From the NCBI RefSeq assembly GCF_003438995.1, contig NZ_QSUN01000001.1, positions 434,001-498,000 of the forward strand: DNA of 64,000 nucleotides, given 5' to 3'. Position numbers and translations under genes: made by a program. Numbering within the stretch: position 1 is the first letter of the stretch; every line of letters begins with the position of its first letter. The notes under the pieces were generated by a model. The model searched no databases. It had not been told where the DNA came from and saw nothing but the letters and a program-made list of their open reading frames with translations. Of this stretch, positions 1 through 8,955 are shown in pieces. Source of the DNA: Bacteroides sp. OM05-12. Its GTDB lineage: Bacteria; Bacteroidota; Bacteroidia; Bacteroidales; Bacteroidaceae.

Positions 1-123
1 AATTTCTCACAAATATAGGAGAACAAAACAACATATCAAACATAAAACTTAAAAAATGTATGGTCTATTTTGAAAAAAATGTAAGAGAATCAGCTTTTTA
101 TGCTTTAAAACAGAATTTATTAG

Positions 124-131
124 TAAATTTG
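124..131 (+). promoter_or_regulatory. Bacteroidota -7 promoter box (TAAATTTG)
   Basis: TAAATTTG fits the Bacteroidota -7 consensus TAnnTTTG and lies about 50 bases ahead of the first rhomboid start. The -33 TTTG partner is not clear. It is the likely promoter of the rhomboid-rhomboid-EEP cluster. The rest of bases 1-181 is AT-rich and shows nothing else. Confidence 0.6.
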
Positions 132-181
132 CAACCTTATAAGTTTACGAATGTTGTAAAGACAAATAATGAAGATTAGAT

Positions 182-859
182 ATGCCAGTTGTAACTAAGA
201 ATTTAATAATAATCAATATATTACTCTTTTTCGGAGGGATTGTCGCAGCAAAATATGGAATAAACCTGGACCAATATCTCGGTCTGCATTTTTTTCTTGC
301 CGATGATTTTAATCTTGCCCAGTTGTTTACCTATATGTTCATGCACGGAGGTTTTACACATATTTTCTTCAATATGTTTGCCTTGTTTATGTTCGGGCGT
401 ATACTTGAGCAAGTTTGGGGGCCGAGACGTTTTCTCTTCTATTATATCGTGTGTGGAGTAGGAGCGGGTTTGATTCAGGAGTTAGTACAGTACATTCATT
501 ATTCGATGGAGCTTTCAGCTTATGACAGTGTGAATATAGGCGGTATGATTATGCCGATGGCGCAATACCTGAATCTGATGATAACGGTTGGTGCTTCCGG
601 TGCCATTTATGCCATTCTTCTTGCTTTTGGTATGCTTTTCCCGAATCAAAGTCTTTTCATATTCCCGTTGCCTATGCCTATCAAGGCGAAATACTTTGTA
701 ATCGGGTATGCAGCTTTGGAACTGTTCCTTGGCATCAGTAACAATGCAAGTGATAATGTTGCACATTTTGCACACTTGGGAGGTATGTTGTTCGGGTTTA
801 TATTGATTATGTATTGGAGGAAAAAAGGTAATAATAACAATGGGACGTATTCTTACTGA
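182..859 (+). CDS. Rhomboid family intramembrane serine protease (first of pair)
   Basis: A 225-residue polytopic membrane protein that should cleave transmembrane helices of other membrane proteins within the bilayer. The catalytic dyad is visible: Ser139 in the GASG motif (residues 137-140) and His198 in an AHxxGxxxG helix (AHLGGMLFG). The early loop has the family's FTYMFMHGGFTHIFFNM signature around residues 49-65. There is no extra domain, and the length is normal for a compact bacterial rhomboid. Its 3' end overlaps the next rhomboid gene by 20 bases, so the two are almost certainly co-expressed. The substrate cannot be told from the sequence. Confidence 0.93.
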   Translation: MPVVTKNLIIINILLFFGGIVAAKYGINLDQYLGLHFFLADDFNLAQLFTYMFMHGGFTHIFFNMFALFMFGRILEQVWGPRRFLFYYIVCGVGAGLIQELVQYIHYSMELSAYDSVNIGGMIMPMAQYLNLMITVGASGAIYAILLAFGMLFPNQSLFIFPLPMPIKAKYFVIGYAALELFLGISNNASDNVAHFAHLGGMLFGFILIMYWRKKGNNNNGTYSY

Positions 860-1739
860 TTTAAAAGAGACATTTAGAAGAGGTGATATACATCTTCAGT
901 ATATATATATTAATGTAGGAGTTTTTATTCTTACTACTCTGCTTTCTGTGTTTCTGGTTTTGTTTAACAGGAATAGTGGTCTTATTTTGCAGTATTTTGA
1001 ATTGCCGGCTTCGGTATCCCGTTTCCTGATTCAGCCGTGGAGCTTGTTTACTTATATGTTTATGCATGCGAACTTTATGCATATCCTGTTTAATATGCTT
1101 TGGTTGTATTGGTTCGGTAGTCTGTTCCTTCATTTCTTTTCGGCTAAGCATTTTCGTGGATTATATATATTAGGGGGAGTGTGTGGAGGTTTGCTTTATA
1201 TGCTGGCTTACAATATCTTTCCTTATTTCCGTTTTTCTGTGGAATTCTCTTTCTTATTGGGAGCTTCGGCTTCTGTATTGGCGATTGTAGTTGCTACGGC
1301 TTATCGTGAACCGAATTTTACTGTGAACCTTTTGTTCTTGGGTGCGGTTCGTTTGAAATACATTGCCTTGTTCATGGTGTTGTCTGATCTGTTGATGATG
1401 ACCGGAGGGAATGCCGGAGGGCATATAGCCCATTTAGGCGGAGCGTTGGCAGGACTGTGGTTTGCTATGGAGCTGAATAAGGGACGTGATATGACCTCGT
1501 GGATTAATATTGTATTGGATTGGTTTACCGGTATTTTTGATGGTAGCAAACGCAGAAAATCAAAAAAGCCGAAGATGAAAGTTCATTATGGTTCCCGTGT
1601 CGACGATTATGACTATAACGCCCGTAAGAAAGCACAATCCGAAGAGATAGACCGGATACTCGATAAACTGAAAAAATCCGGTTATGACAGTCTGACGGCA
1701 GATGAAAAGAAAAGCCTATTCGACGCAAGTAAGAAATAG
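840..1739 (+). CDS. Rhomboid family intramembrane serine protease (second of pair)
   Basis: A 299-residue paralogue of the preceding gene. Ser143 sits in GASAS (residues 141-145) and His198 in HIAHLGGALAG, giving a complete dyad, and the WSLFTYMFMHANFMHILFNM region matches the family. It differs by a hydrophilic C-terminal tail of about 80 residues: first basic (KRRKSKKPKMK), then a helical motif DRILDKLKKSGYDSLTADEK. Bacteroidota rhomboids often carry this kind of cytosolic tail. The start lies inside the previous gene. The gene ends 2 bases before the EEP-family gene, so the three look like one operon. Substrate and role are unknown. Confidence 0.92.
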   Translation: MGRILTDLKETFRRGDIHLQYIYINVGVFILTTLLSVFLVLFNRNSGLILQYFELPASVSRFLIQPWSLFTYMFMHANFMHILFNMLWLYWFGSLFLHFFSAKHFRGLYILGGVCGGLLYMLAYNIFPYFRFSVEFSFLLGASASVLAIVVATAYREPNFTVNLLFLGAVRLKYIALFMVLSDLLMMTGGNAGGHIAHLGGALAGLWFAMELNKGRDMTSWINIVLDWFTGIFDGSKRRKSKKPKMKVHYGSRVDDYDYNARKKAQSEEIDRILDKLKKSGYDSLTADEKKSLFDASKK

Positions 1740-1741
1740 CC

Positions 1742-2845
1742 ATGAAATGGATAAGTAAATATCTGGGATATCTTATACTGGGAATCAATGGCTTATTTGC
1801 CGGACTCCTTTTGTTCAGTGCGTATAGTCCGCACATCAATCCTGAAATTCATCCGGTGGTATCTTGTTTCGGCTTGGCATTTCCGGCTTTTCTAGTTATG
1901 AATTTGTTGTTTTTCCTGTTCTGGTTGTTTTTCCATCGGAAATATGTGCTCTTACCTTTATTGGCATTTATCGTTTGCATCGGTTCGATAAGGACGTATA
2001 TTCCTGTTAACTTTCCGACAAAAAATATTCCCAAAGATGCTTTTAAGCTGTTGTCATATAATGTGATGGCGTTTGATGAGGATAAAAAACATACGCAAGA
2101 TAGTCCAAACCCGATTGTAATGTATATTAAAAACAGTGATGCGGATATTGTCTGCTTGCAGGAGTTTATTATGGGAGCGGATAAACATCATCTTCAGAAA
2201 GCAGATGTGGATGAGGCATTGAAAGATTATCCTTATAAACAATATCATGCGGCGGGGAAGAGTGGGAATGGCTTGGCTTGCTACTCGCGTTATCCGATCC
2301 TGTCACAGGAACAACTGCCTTATGAAAGCCTGTATAACGGAACGATAATGTATCAGTTGAATATTAACGGGGACACAGTTGTGCTGATAAATAATCATCT
2401 TGAATCTAATAAGCTGACTTATGAAGATAAGAAAGTGTATGTGGAGATGATTAAATCACCCGAAAAGGATAAAGTGGAGCATGGAGCACGCCTGTTAATC
2501 TCTAAACTGGCGGAAGCAACTGCTATTCGTGCCCGTCAGGCTAACGCTATTGCCCATGTAATTGATTCGTTGAATAATAAAGGACGGTCGATTATCGTTT
2601 GCGGAGATTTCAATGATACTCCGATTTCATATACTCATCGGGTAATATCGCAGAATCTTGACGATGCTTTTGTACAGTCCGGTAATGGAATAGGTATATC
2701 CTATAATCAGAACGGATTTTATTTTAGGATAGATAATATATTGATAAGTAAGGATTTGAAGTCTTTTGACTGTACGGTAGATAATCATATTAAAGATTCG
2801 GACCATTATCCTATCTGGTGCTATATAGCGAAAAGGAAAACCTAA
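1742..2845 (+). CDS. Endonuclease/exonuclease/phosphatase (EEP) family protein, membrane-anchored
   Basis: A 367-residue protein with about three N-terminal transmembrane segments (residues 5-90) followed by an EEP catalytic domain. The EEP motifs appear in order: LLSYNVMAF, IVCLQE (metal-binding Glu), NNHLES, GDFND and the terminal SDHYPIW with the catalytic Asp-His pair. Members hydrolyse phosphodiester or phosphomonoester bonds in nucleic acids, phospholipids or inositol phosphates, and the substrate here cannot be assigned. The domain probably faces the periplasm. It starts 2 bases after the second rhomboid, so translation is likely coupled. Confidence 0.88.
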   Translation: MKWISKYLGYLILGINGLFAGLLLFSAYSPHINPEIHPVVSCFGLAFPAFLVMNLLFFLFWLFFHRKYVLLPLLAFIVCIGSIRTYIPVNFPTKNIPKDAFKLLSYNVMAFDEDKKHTQDSPNPIVMYIKNSDADIVCLQEFIMGADKHHLQKADVDEALKDYPYKQYHAAGKSGNGLACYSRYPILSQEQLPYESLYNGTIMYQLNINGDTVVLINNHLESNKLTYEDKKVYVEMIKSPEKDKVEHGARLLISKLAEATAIRARQANAIAHVIDSLNNKGRSIIVCGDFNDTPISYTHRVISQNLDDAFVQSGNGIGISYNQNGFYFRIDNILISKDLKSFDCTVDNHIKDSDHYPIWCYIAKRKT

Positions 2846-2874
2846 TTTATTATACCTCTTAATTTAATGCACTT

Positions 2875-4980
2875 ATGAAAATCAGAAATTCGTTATTAAT
2901 TTTAGTTACATGTTGTATGGCTTATTCATGTACGACAAAGACGGAAGATAATCCGTTTTTTGCAGAGTTCCAAACCGAGTATGGTGTTCCGCCTTTTGAT
3001 AAGATAAAGCTGGAGCATTATGAGCCTGCTATCTTAAAAGGAATAGAGGAGCAGAATAATGATATCGAATCAATCATTAATAATGCTGAAACCCCGACTT
3101 TTGAGAATACGATTGTTGCTTTGGACAATAGTGGGAAGATCCTGTCGAGAGTGGGAGGTGTCCTGTTTAATTTGACGGAAGCGGAAACAACTGATTCGCT
3201 TACGGCATTGTCCATGCGTATGGCCCCGGTATTATCGGAACATCAGGATAATATTTATTTGAATCAACAACTTTTTGAACGTGTAAATGCCGTTCATCAG
3301 CAGTTTATGGATGATTCTACCCTTCTTACAAAAGAACAACAACGGTTGCTTGATAAATATTATAAAAAGTTTGTACGTTCGGGTGCGGCTTTGGATGAAG
3401 CGAAACAAGCGCGGTTGAGAGAAATAAACAAAGAACTGTCAACGCTTGAAATAAAGTTCAGCAATAACGTCCTTAACGAGACAAATGCTTTTCAGTTGGT
3501 AATTGAAGATGAGAATGATTTGATCGGGTTGCCGGAATGGGTGAAAGCCGGTGCGGCAGAAGAAGCCAAACAAGCCGGTATGGATGGAAAATGGATGTTC
3601 ACATTGCGTAACTCCAGTTTTATTCCGGCTATGCAATATGCAGCCAACCGGAACATACGTGAGCAGCTGTATAAGGCTTATACAAACAGATGTAACAATG
3701 GTGGTGAGACCGATAACAAAGAGGTTTTGAAACAGATAGTCAAACTTCGTCTGGAGAAAGCCAATCTACTGGGATTTAATAACTATGCGGATTTCGTATT
3801 GGATGAGAATATGGCCAAGAACTCGGAAGTGGTCACTTCTTTCCTTGATGAGTTATGGAAATATTCTTTGCCTAATGCTAAAAAAGAGGCTTCAGAACTC
3901 CAGAAAATGATGGATAAAGAAGGAAAAGGTGAACAACTTGAAGCGTGGGACTGGTGGTATTATGCAGAAAAACTTCGTCAGGAGAAATATGATTTGAATG
4001 AGGATGAGTTGAAACCTTACTTTAAGCAGGAGAATGTCAGAGATGGAGTGTTTGCTGTTGCAAACAAACTATATGGAATAACTTTGACGGAACTGACGGG
4101 AATACCGGTTTATCATCCGGACGTAAAAGTCTTTGAGGTGAAAGATGCAGACGGTTCCTTCTTAGGCTTGTTCTATACGGATTATTTCCCTCGTGCAGGT
4201 AAGAGAGGCGGAGCATGGATGAGTAATTACCGTGAACAGCAAGGCGATGTTCGTCCGCTTATTTGTAATGTGGCCAGCTTTACGAAACCGACAGGCGATA
4301 CACCTTCTCTCTTGACGTTGGATGAGGTGGAAACCACTTTCCATGAGTTTGGACATGCGATGCACGGAATGTTGAGCAAATGTAATTATGCGGGTATTTC
4401 CGGTACGAATGTGACGCGTGATTTTGTTGAACTTCCTTCACAAATCATGGAACATTGGGCTACTGCTCCGGAGGTCTTGAAGATGTATGCGAAACACTAC
4501 CGGACAGGTGAAACGATTCCGGATTCACTAATCGAGAAAATCCAGTCGGTGGGTACGTTCAATCAGGGATTCATGACTACGGAACTGTTAGCTGCCGCTA
4601 TCCTTGATATGGAGCTGCATAAGATAACAGCCGAGCAGATAAAAGAAAAAGATTTGAATGTTGTAGAGTTTGAAAAGAACTTGACAGATAAACTTGGTTT
4701 GATACCGCAAATCGCACCCCGATACAGAGCTACTTATTTCAATCATATCGTAGGAGGCTATGATGCCGGATATTATAGTTACCTATGGGCTAATGTGTTG
4801 GATTCCGATGCATTTGAGGCTTTCAAGGAAAACGGATTGTTTGATAAGAAGACGGCTACTTCTTTCCGTGAAAATATCTTGGAAAAAGGAAACAGTGATG
4901 ATCCGATGGTACTCTATAAGAATTTCCGAGGAGCAGAACCGAAGATGGAACCGATGCTGAAAGATCGCGGTTTGCAATAA
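2875..4980 (+). CDS. M3 family metallopeptidase (peptidyl-dipeptidase Dcp-like), lipoprotein
   Basis: A 701-residue zinc peptidase of the thimet oligopeptidase/Dcp family that trims short peptides. The zinc motif HEFGH is at residues 490-494 (context TTFHEFGHAMHGML), and the downstream SQIMEHW contributes the third ligand region. The N-terminus MKIRNSLLIL...AYSC is a lipoprotein signal with Cys19 in the lipobox, so the enzyme is tethered to a membrane rather than cytosolic like E. coli Dcp. Length is normal for the family. It starts 29 bases after the EEP gene and ends at a strong terminator, so it may close that operon. Confidence 0.93.
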   Translation: MKIRNSLLILVTCCMAYSCTTKTEDNPFFAEFQTEYGVPPFDKIKLEHYEPAILKGIEEQNNDIESIINNAETPTFENTIVALDNSGKILSRVGGVLFNLTEAETTDSLTALSMRMAPVLSEHQDNIYLNQQLFERVNAVHQQFMDDSTLLTKEQQRLLDKYYKKFVRSGAALDEAKQARLREINKELSTLEIKFSNNVLNETNAFQLVIEDENDLIGLPEWVKAGAAEEAKQAGMDGKWMFTLRNSSFIPAMQYAANRNIREQLYKAYTNRCNNGGETDNKEVLKQIVKLRLEKANLLGFNNYADFVLDENMAKNSEVVTSFLDELWKYSLPNAKKEASELQKMMDKEGKGEQLEAWDWWYYAEKLRQEKYDLNEDELKPYFKQENVRDGVFAVANKLYGITLTELTGIPVYHPDVKVFEVKDADGSFLGLFYTDYFPRAGKRGGAWMSNYREQQGDVRPLICNVASFTKPTGDTPSLLTLDEVETTFHEFGHAMHGMLSKCNYAGISGTNVTRDFVELPSQIMEHWATAPEVLKMYAKHYRTGETIPDSLIEKIQSVGTFNQGFMTTELLAAAILDMELHKITAEQIKEKDLNVVEFEKNLTDKLGLIPQIAPRYRATYFNHIVGGYDAGYYSYLWANVLDSDAFEAFKENGLFDKKTATSFRENILEKGNSDDPMVLYKNFRGAEPKMEPMLKDRGLQ

Positions 4981-5001
4981 ATTAACCTTCATAAAGAGTG
5001 G

Positions 5002-5038
5002 ATTTTAGGCTGCAAAAGACTGTTTTGCAGCCTAAAAT
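5002..5038 (+). terminator. Perfect 16-bp hairpin terminator after the M3 peptidase
   Basis: Arms 5002-5017 and 5023-5038 are perfectly complementary around a 5-base loop. The A-run and T-run at the arm ends would let it work in both directions. It separates the peptidase from secDF. Confidence 0.85.
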
Positions 5039-5093
5039 GTGTTTTCGCCTTTAAATATTTGTTCTACTTTATATTTAAAAGTGAAAAAAAAGC

Positions 5094-5101
5094 TATATTT
5101 G
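5094..5101 (+). promoter_or_regulatory. -7 promoter box TATATTTG for secDF
   Basis: An exact TAnnTTTG match, 55 bases ahead of the secDF start and downstream of the terminator. No clear -33 TTTG at the expected distance. Confidence 0.65.
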
Positions 5102-5155
5102 CAGCCTTATAGCAGATGATAATTAATTAAATAAGTAATATAAATTTCAAGTAAA

Positions 5156-8100
5156 ATGCAAAACAAAGGATTTGTAAAAGTTTTTGCGATATTACTCACA
5201 CTGGTATGTGTGTTCTATCTCTCTTTCTCTTTTGTGACTCGCTATCACATGAATAAGGCAAAAGAGGATCCGCAAGGTGAAACGCACTATTTGGATTCCG
5301 TGATGAATGAAAAAGTGTGGTTGGGTAACTATACGCTGAAACAATGTCGTGAGATGGAGATTGGTTTGGGTCTTGACCTGAAAGGTGGTATGAATGTCAT
5401 TCTTGAGGTGTCTGTTCCGGATGTAGTTAAAGCGTTGGCTGACAATAAGCCGGATGAGGCTTTTAATAAAGCGATTGCTTCTGCAGCGAAACTTCAAGCT
5501 ACAAGCCAGGATGATTTTATTACCCTTTTTGTCAATGAGTATCATAAAGAAGCTCCGGGTGCAAGACTTTCAGAGCTGTTTGCTACACAACAGTTGAAAG
5601 ACAGAATCAACCAAAAATCTTCAGATAAAGAAGTAGAAAAAGTCTTAAGAGATGAAGTTAAGGCAGCGGTTGAGAATTCATATAACGTACTTCGTACACG
5701 TATTGACCGTTTTGGTGTGGTTCAGCCGAATATCCAAAGCTTGGAAGACAAGATGGGACGTATCATGGTGGAACTACCGGGTATTAAAGAACCGGAACGT
5801 GTGAGAAAGTTGCTTCAAGGTTCTGCAAATCTGGAATTTTGGGAAACTTACACGGCAAAAGAAATCGTTCCTTATCTATCTTCTGCTGATGCGAAACTTC
5901 GTACAATATTAAATCAATCTGCAACGACGGATTCTACTGCTGTAGAAGAAGTAGCTGTGACTGATACTACAGTTGTAGCCGAAGCTCCGGCAATGAATGC
6001 TACCGACAGTATAGCTGCTGCATTGAGAGGAGACAAACCGGAAGTTAATAATGAAGCGATGATGGCACAAGCCAAAAAAGAACATCCGCTTGCTTCCATT
6101 CTTCAGTTCAATACCAGTGGAGCCGGTTCTATTGTAGGTTATGCACATTATAAAGATACGGCAGATGTGAACAGATATCTTGCTATGAAAGAAATCGCAG
6201 AAGAACTTCCGAAAGATTTAAGATTGAAATGGGGAGTAAAAGCTGCCGAATTCGATAAGAAGGCTCAGATATTTGAATTGTACGCTATCAAATCTACTGA
6301 ACGTAACGGTAAAGCTCCGTTGGAAGGTGATGTGATTACTACTGCAAAAGATGATTACGATCAATATGGACACCCGTCAGTAAGTATGTCTATGAACTCA
6401 GACGGTTCCAGAAGATGGGCTTTATTGACTAAACAGAATGTTGGTAAATCCATTGCTATTGTTTTGGATGGATATGTATATTCTGCTCCGAACGTAAACG
6501 GTGAAATCACAGGTGGTAACTCACAGATCACAGGTAACTTCACTCCGGAAGAAGCAAAAGACTTGGCAAATGTGTTGAAGTCCGGTAAGATGCCGGCTCC
6601 TGCCCACATTGTTCAGGAAGATATTATCGGTCCGTCACTCGGACAGGCTTCTATTAATCAAGGTATCATGTCATTTATTGTGGCTTTGATATTATTGATG
6701 ATTTATATGTGTGCAATGTACGGACTTGTTCCGGGAATGATTGCTAACGGTGCGTTGATTATCAACTTCTTCTTTACTTTAGGAATCCTTTCTTCATTCC
6801 AGGCAGCATTGACAATGTCCGGTATCGCCGGTATGGTATTGTCATTGGGTATGGCAGTGGATGCTAATGTGCTTATTTACGAACGTACGAAGGAAGAACT
6901 CAGAGCGGGTAAGAATGTGAAGAAAGCGTTGGCAGACGGTTATTCAAATGCGTTCTCGGCTATCTTCGACTCCAACTTGACATCTATCATTACAGGTGTT
7001 ATCCTATTCAACTTCGGTACCGGTCCTATCCGTGGTTTCGCAACTACTTTGATTATCGGTATCTTGTGTTCATTCTTTACAGCCGTGTTTATGACTCGTC
7101 TGGTTTATGAATACTTTATGAATAAGGATAAGCTGTTGAACCTGACATTTACATCCGGTATCTCTAAGAAGATTTTTGTAAATACCCATTTTGATTTCAT
7201 GGGTCACATCAAACAATACTTTATTATATTGGCTGTGATTGTTGTTGCATGTTTGGCATCGTTCGGTATTCGTGGTTTGAGTCAGAGTATTGACTTTACC
7301 GGTGGACGTAACTTCGTGGTACAATTCGAGCAGAAGGTAGAGCCGGAACAAGCAGAGAAGTTGATTATGGAAAAAATCAGCGGCTTGACGGATGAAAAAG
7401 TATCAGTATCTGCAATCGCTTTAGGAACAGATGGTAAAACAGTCCGTATCAGTACGAACTATCGTATCAATGATGACTCTAACACCGTAGATTCTGAAAT
7501 CGAAGAATTCCTTTATACAGCATTGAAACCGTTGTTGACAGAGAATATTCCGTTGGAAGTATTCATCGACCGCGATAACTATACAGGTGGTAGTATTATC
7601 AGTTCACAAAAGGTAGGTCCAAGTATAGCTGATGACATTAAATATTCTGCTATCTGGTCAGTCTTATTATCATTGGTTGCAATCGGTCTTTATATCTTGC
7701 TGAGATTTAGAAATATTGCTTATAGTATCGGTTCTGTGATAGCATTGACAACAGATACTATTATAATTATCGGTGCATATTCGTTGTTATGGGGAATTGT
7801 TCCTTTCTCACTGGAAATTGACCAGACGTTTATCGGTGCTATCCTTACGGCTATCGGTTATTCTATCAATGATAAGGTGGTAATCTTCGACCGTGTACGT
7901 GAGTTCTTCGGTTTGTATCCGAAGCGTAATCGTAGACAACTGTTTAATGATTCATTGAATACGACATTGGCTCGTACCATCAATACTTCATTAAGTACCT
8001 TGATCGTGTTGCTGTGTATATTCATACTTGGTGGTGACTCCATCCGTAGTTTTGCATTCGCAATGATTCTCGGTGTTGTTATTGGTACATTGTCTTCATT

Positions 8101-8191
8101 GTTCGTAGCTTCTCCTATTGCTTATCTGCTGATGAACAAAAAAGGAGTAAAAGCTTCTGTTCCGGCTGAAGAAGCAAAACAGGCAGAATAA
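5156..8191 (+). CDS. secDF: Fused protein translocase subunit SecDF
   Basis: A 1011-residue fusion of SecD and SecF, which uses the ion gradient to pull secreted proteins through SecYEG. Domain order: an N-terminal transmembrane helix; the SecD periplasmic domain with GLDLKGGMNV near residue 70; the SecD membrane bundle with GMAVDANVLIYERTKEE near residue 567; then SecF from about residue 690 with SIDFTGGRNFVV and AIGYSINDKVVIFDRVRE near residue 899. SecD carries an Ala/Thr/Asp-rich insertion at about residues 255-305 that looks like a flexible spacer. The fusion is usual in Bacteroidota. The gene is monocistronic, with its own promoter and terminators. Confidence 0.97.
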   Translation: MQNKGFVKVFAILLTLVCVFYLSFSFVTRYHMNKAKEDPQGETHYLDSVMNEKVWLGNYTLKQCREMEIGLGLDLKGGMNVILEVSVPDVVKALADNKPDEAFNKAIASAAKLQATSQDDFITLFVNEYHKEAPGARLSELFATQQLKDRINQKSSDKEVEKVLRDEVKAAVENSYNVLRTRIDRFGVVQPNIQSLEDKMGRIMVELPGIKEPERVRKLLQGSANLEFWETYTAKEIVPYLSSADAKLRTILNQSATTDSTAVEEVAVTDTTVVAEAPAMNATDSIAAALRGDKPEVNNEAMMAQAKKEHPLASILQFNTSGAGSIVGYAHYKDTADVNRYLAMKEIAEELPKDLRLKWGVKAAEFDKKAQIFELYAIKSTERNGKAPLEGDVITTAKDDYDQYGHPSVSMSMNSDGSRRWALLTKQNVGKSIAIVLDGYVYSAPNVNGEITGGNSQITGNFTPEEAKDLANVLKSGKMPAPAHIVQEDIIGPSLGQASINQGIMSFIVALILLMIYMCAMYGLVPGMIANGALIINFFFTLGILSSFQAALTMSGIAGMVLSLGMAVDANVLIYERTKEELRAGKNVKKALADGYSNAFSAIFDSNLTSIITGVILFNFGTGPIRGFATTLIIGILCSFFTAVFMTRLVYEYFMNKDKLLNLTFTSGISKKIFVNTHFDFMGHIKQYFIILAVIVVACLASFGIRGLSQSIDFTGGRNFVVQFEQKVEPEQAEKLIMEKISGLTDEKVSVSAIALGTDGKTVRISTNYRINDDSNTVDSEIEEFLYTALKPLLTENIPLEVFIDRDNYTGGSIISSQKVGPSIADDIKYSAIWSVLLSLVAIGLYILLRFRNIAYSIGSVIALTTDTIIIIGAYSLLWGIVPFSLEIDQTFIGAILTAIGYSINDKVVIFDRVREFFGLYPKRNRRQLFNDSLNTTLARTINTSLSTLIVLLCIFILGGDSIRSFAFAMILGVVIGTLSSLFVASPIAYLLMNKKGVKASVPAEEAKQAE

Positions 8192-8212
8192 TTTAGAAGT
8201 TAAGTTATAGGA

Positions 8213-8293
8213 TAGGCTGTTTAAAAAGCCTATACATTCTTTATTTTAGGCGCGAAATTCTAAGACTCAGTGGTCTTAGGGTTTCGCGCCTAA
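8213..8293 (+). terminator. Two hairpins downstream of secDF
   Basis: The first hairpin has 7-bp arms (8213-8219 and 8227-8233). The second is strong: TTAGGCGCGAAA at 8246-8257 pairs with TTTCGCGCCTAA at 8282-8293, and the interior CTAAGAC/GTCTTAG extends the stem. Together they should end secDF transcription. Confidence 0.75.
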
Positions 8294-8439
8294 GTCATAT
8301 TAACCGGGTATAGTTGAGAATTGAGAGTGTCATTCGTAAACCATTGGCTTTTTTTATTGAGAGTTAGAATTTCCATCCAAACTTCTCCTTCGCTGCTATG
8401 AAAACTTCCGGCTTTCCGTTTTCCATTGCCGGGAGAAAG

Positions 8440-8766
8440 TTACTTTCACCGTAATTTATTGGAAATCAAGTGTAAATAAGCAAATAGTGATAAGTGAAGG
8501 CAAGTCAAAGTAAAAGTTGAATAACAGCAAAACAGGTAAAATAAGCAGACTAAAAACGCCTAAGGGAGCGATGGCTAACGCTCCAGTAGATGTAAGCTAT
8601 CGCTCCCTTGAGCGTTAGCCGTCGCCCCCTTGAGTGATAGTCAACGCTCCCTTGAGCGATTTATATAAATGACCCGACTGTCTTTTATAAACATACGGAC
8701 GATTGCAGACAAACATGCGGTCGATTGATGATAAACTCCTATCGTTTGTGATCAATCGACCGTATG
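8440..8766 (+). repeat. Dispersed intergenic element, copy 1
   Basis: No gene is seen in the 760-base gap between secDF and the regulator. Most of the gap is a repeat whose second copy lies at 37719-38041. In order it has: a GTGAAGGCAAGTCAAA block (near 8494); a cluster of 22-bp units built on the small palindrome CGCTCccttGAGCG (8600-8665, with an inverted unit just before); and a terminal hairpin with 16-bp arms 8714-8729 and 8751-8766 (one mismatch) around a 21-base core containing AAACTCCTATCGTTT. No reading frame is conserved between the copies, so it is non-coding. It could be a structured RNA, a MITE-like remnant or a protein-binding site. Confidence 0.75.
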
Positions 8767-8858
8767 CAAGAAGACGGAATCCATTACAAATGAACCGGAT
8801 AATGGATGGGTGCAAATTCTTATAAGTAGCCCTAAAAACGAGAATAATGTTAAGAGAT

Positions 8859-8890
8859 ACACCTTTTGTTAAACAAAAATAGGTGTTTTT
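8859..8890 (+). terminator. Hairpin plus T-tract just ahead of the regulator promoter
   Basis: ACACCTTTTGTT pairs imperfectly with ACAAAAATAGGTGT and is followed by TTTTT. It would stop transcription entering from the intergenic element before the regulator's own promoter. Confidence 0.65.
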
Positions 8891-8915
8891 TATATGTAAA
8901 GTCGTATTAATGAAA

Positions 8916-8923
8916 TATATTTG
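8916..8923 (+). promoter_or_regulatory. -7 promoter box TATATTTG that fixes the regulator start
   Basis: An exact TAnnTTTG match. Transcription would begin a few bases downstream, so a TTG start at 8926 is ruled out and the ATG at 8956 is favoured. Confidence 0.65.
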
Positions 8924-8955
8924 CGTTGCTAATGTCAGTAATCAACCAAGTTATT

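Noticed and set aside
8926..8955. TTG start for the TPR regulator at 8926
   Set aside because: It lies 3 bases after the -7 box and would precede or coincide with the transcript start. The ATG at 8956 opens a signal-like helix.
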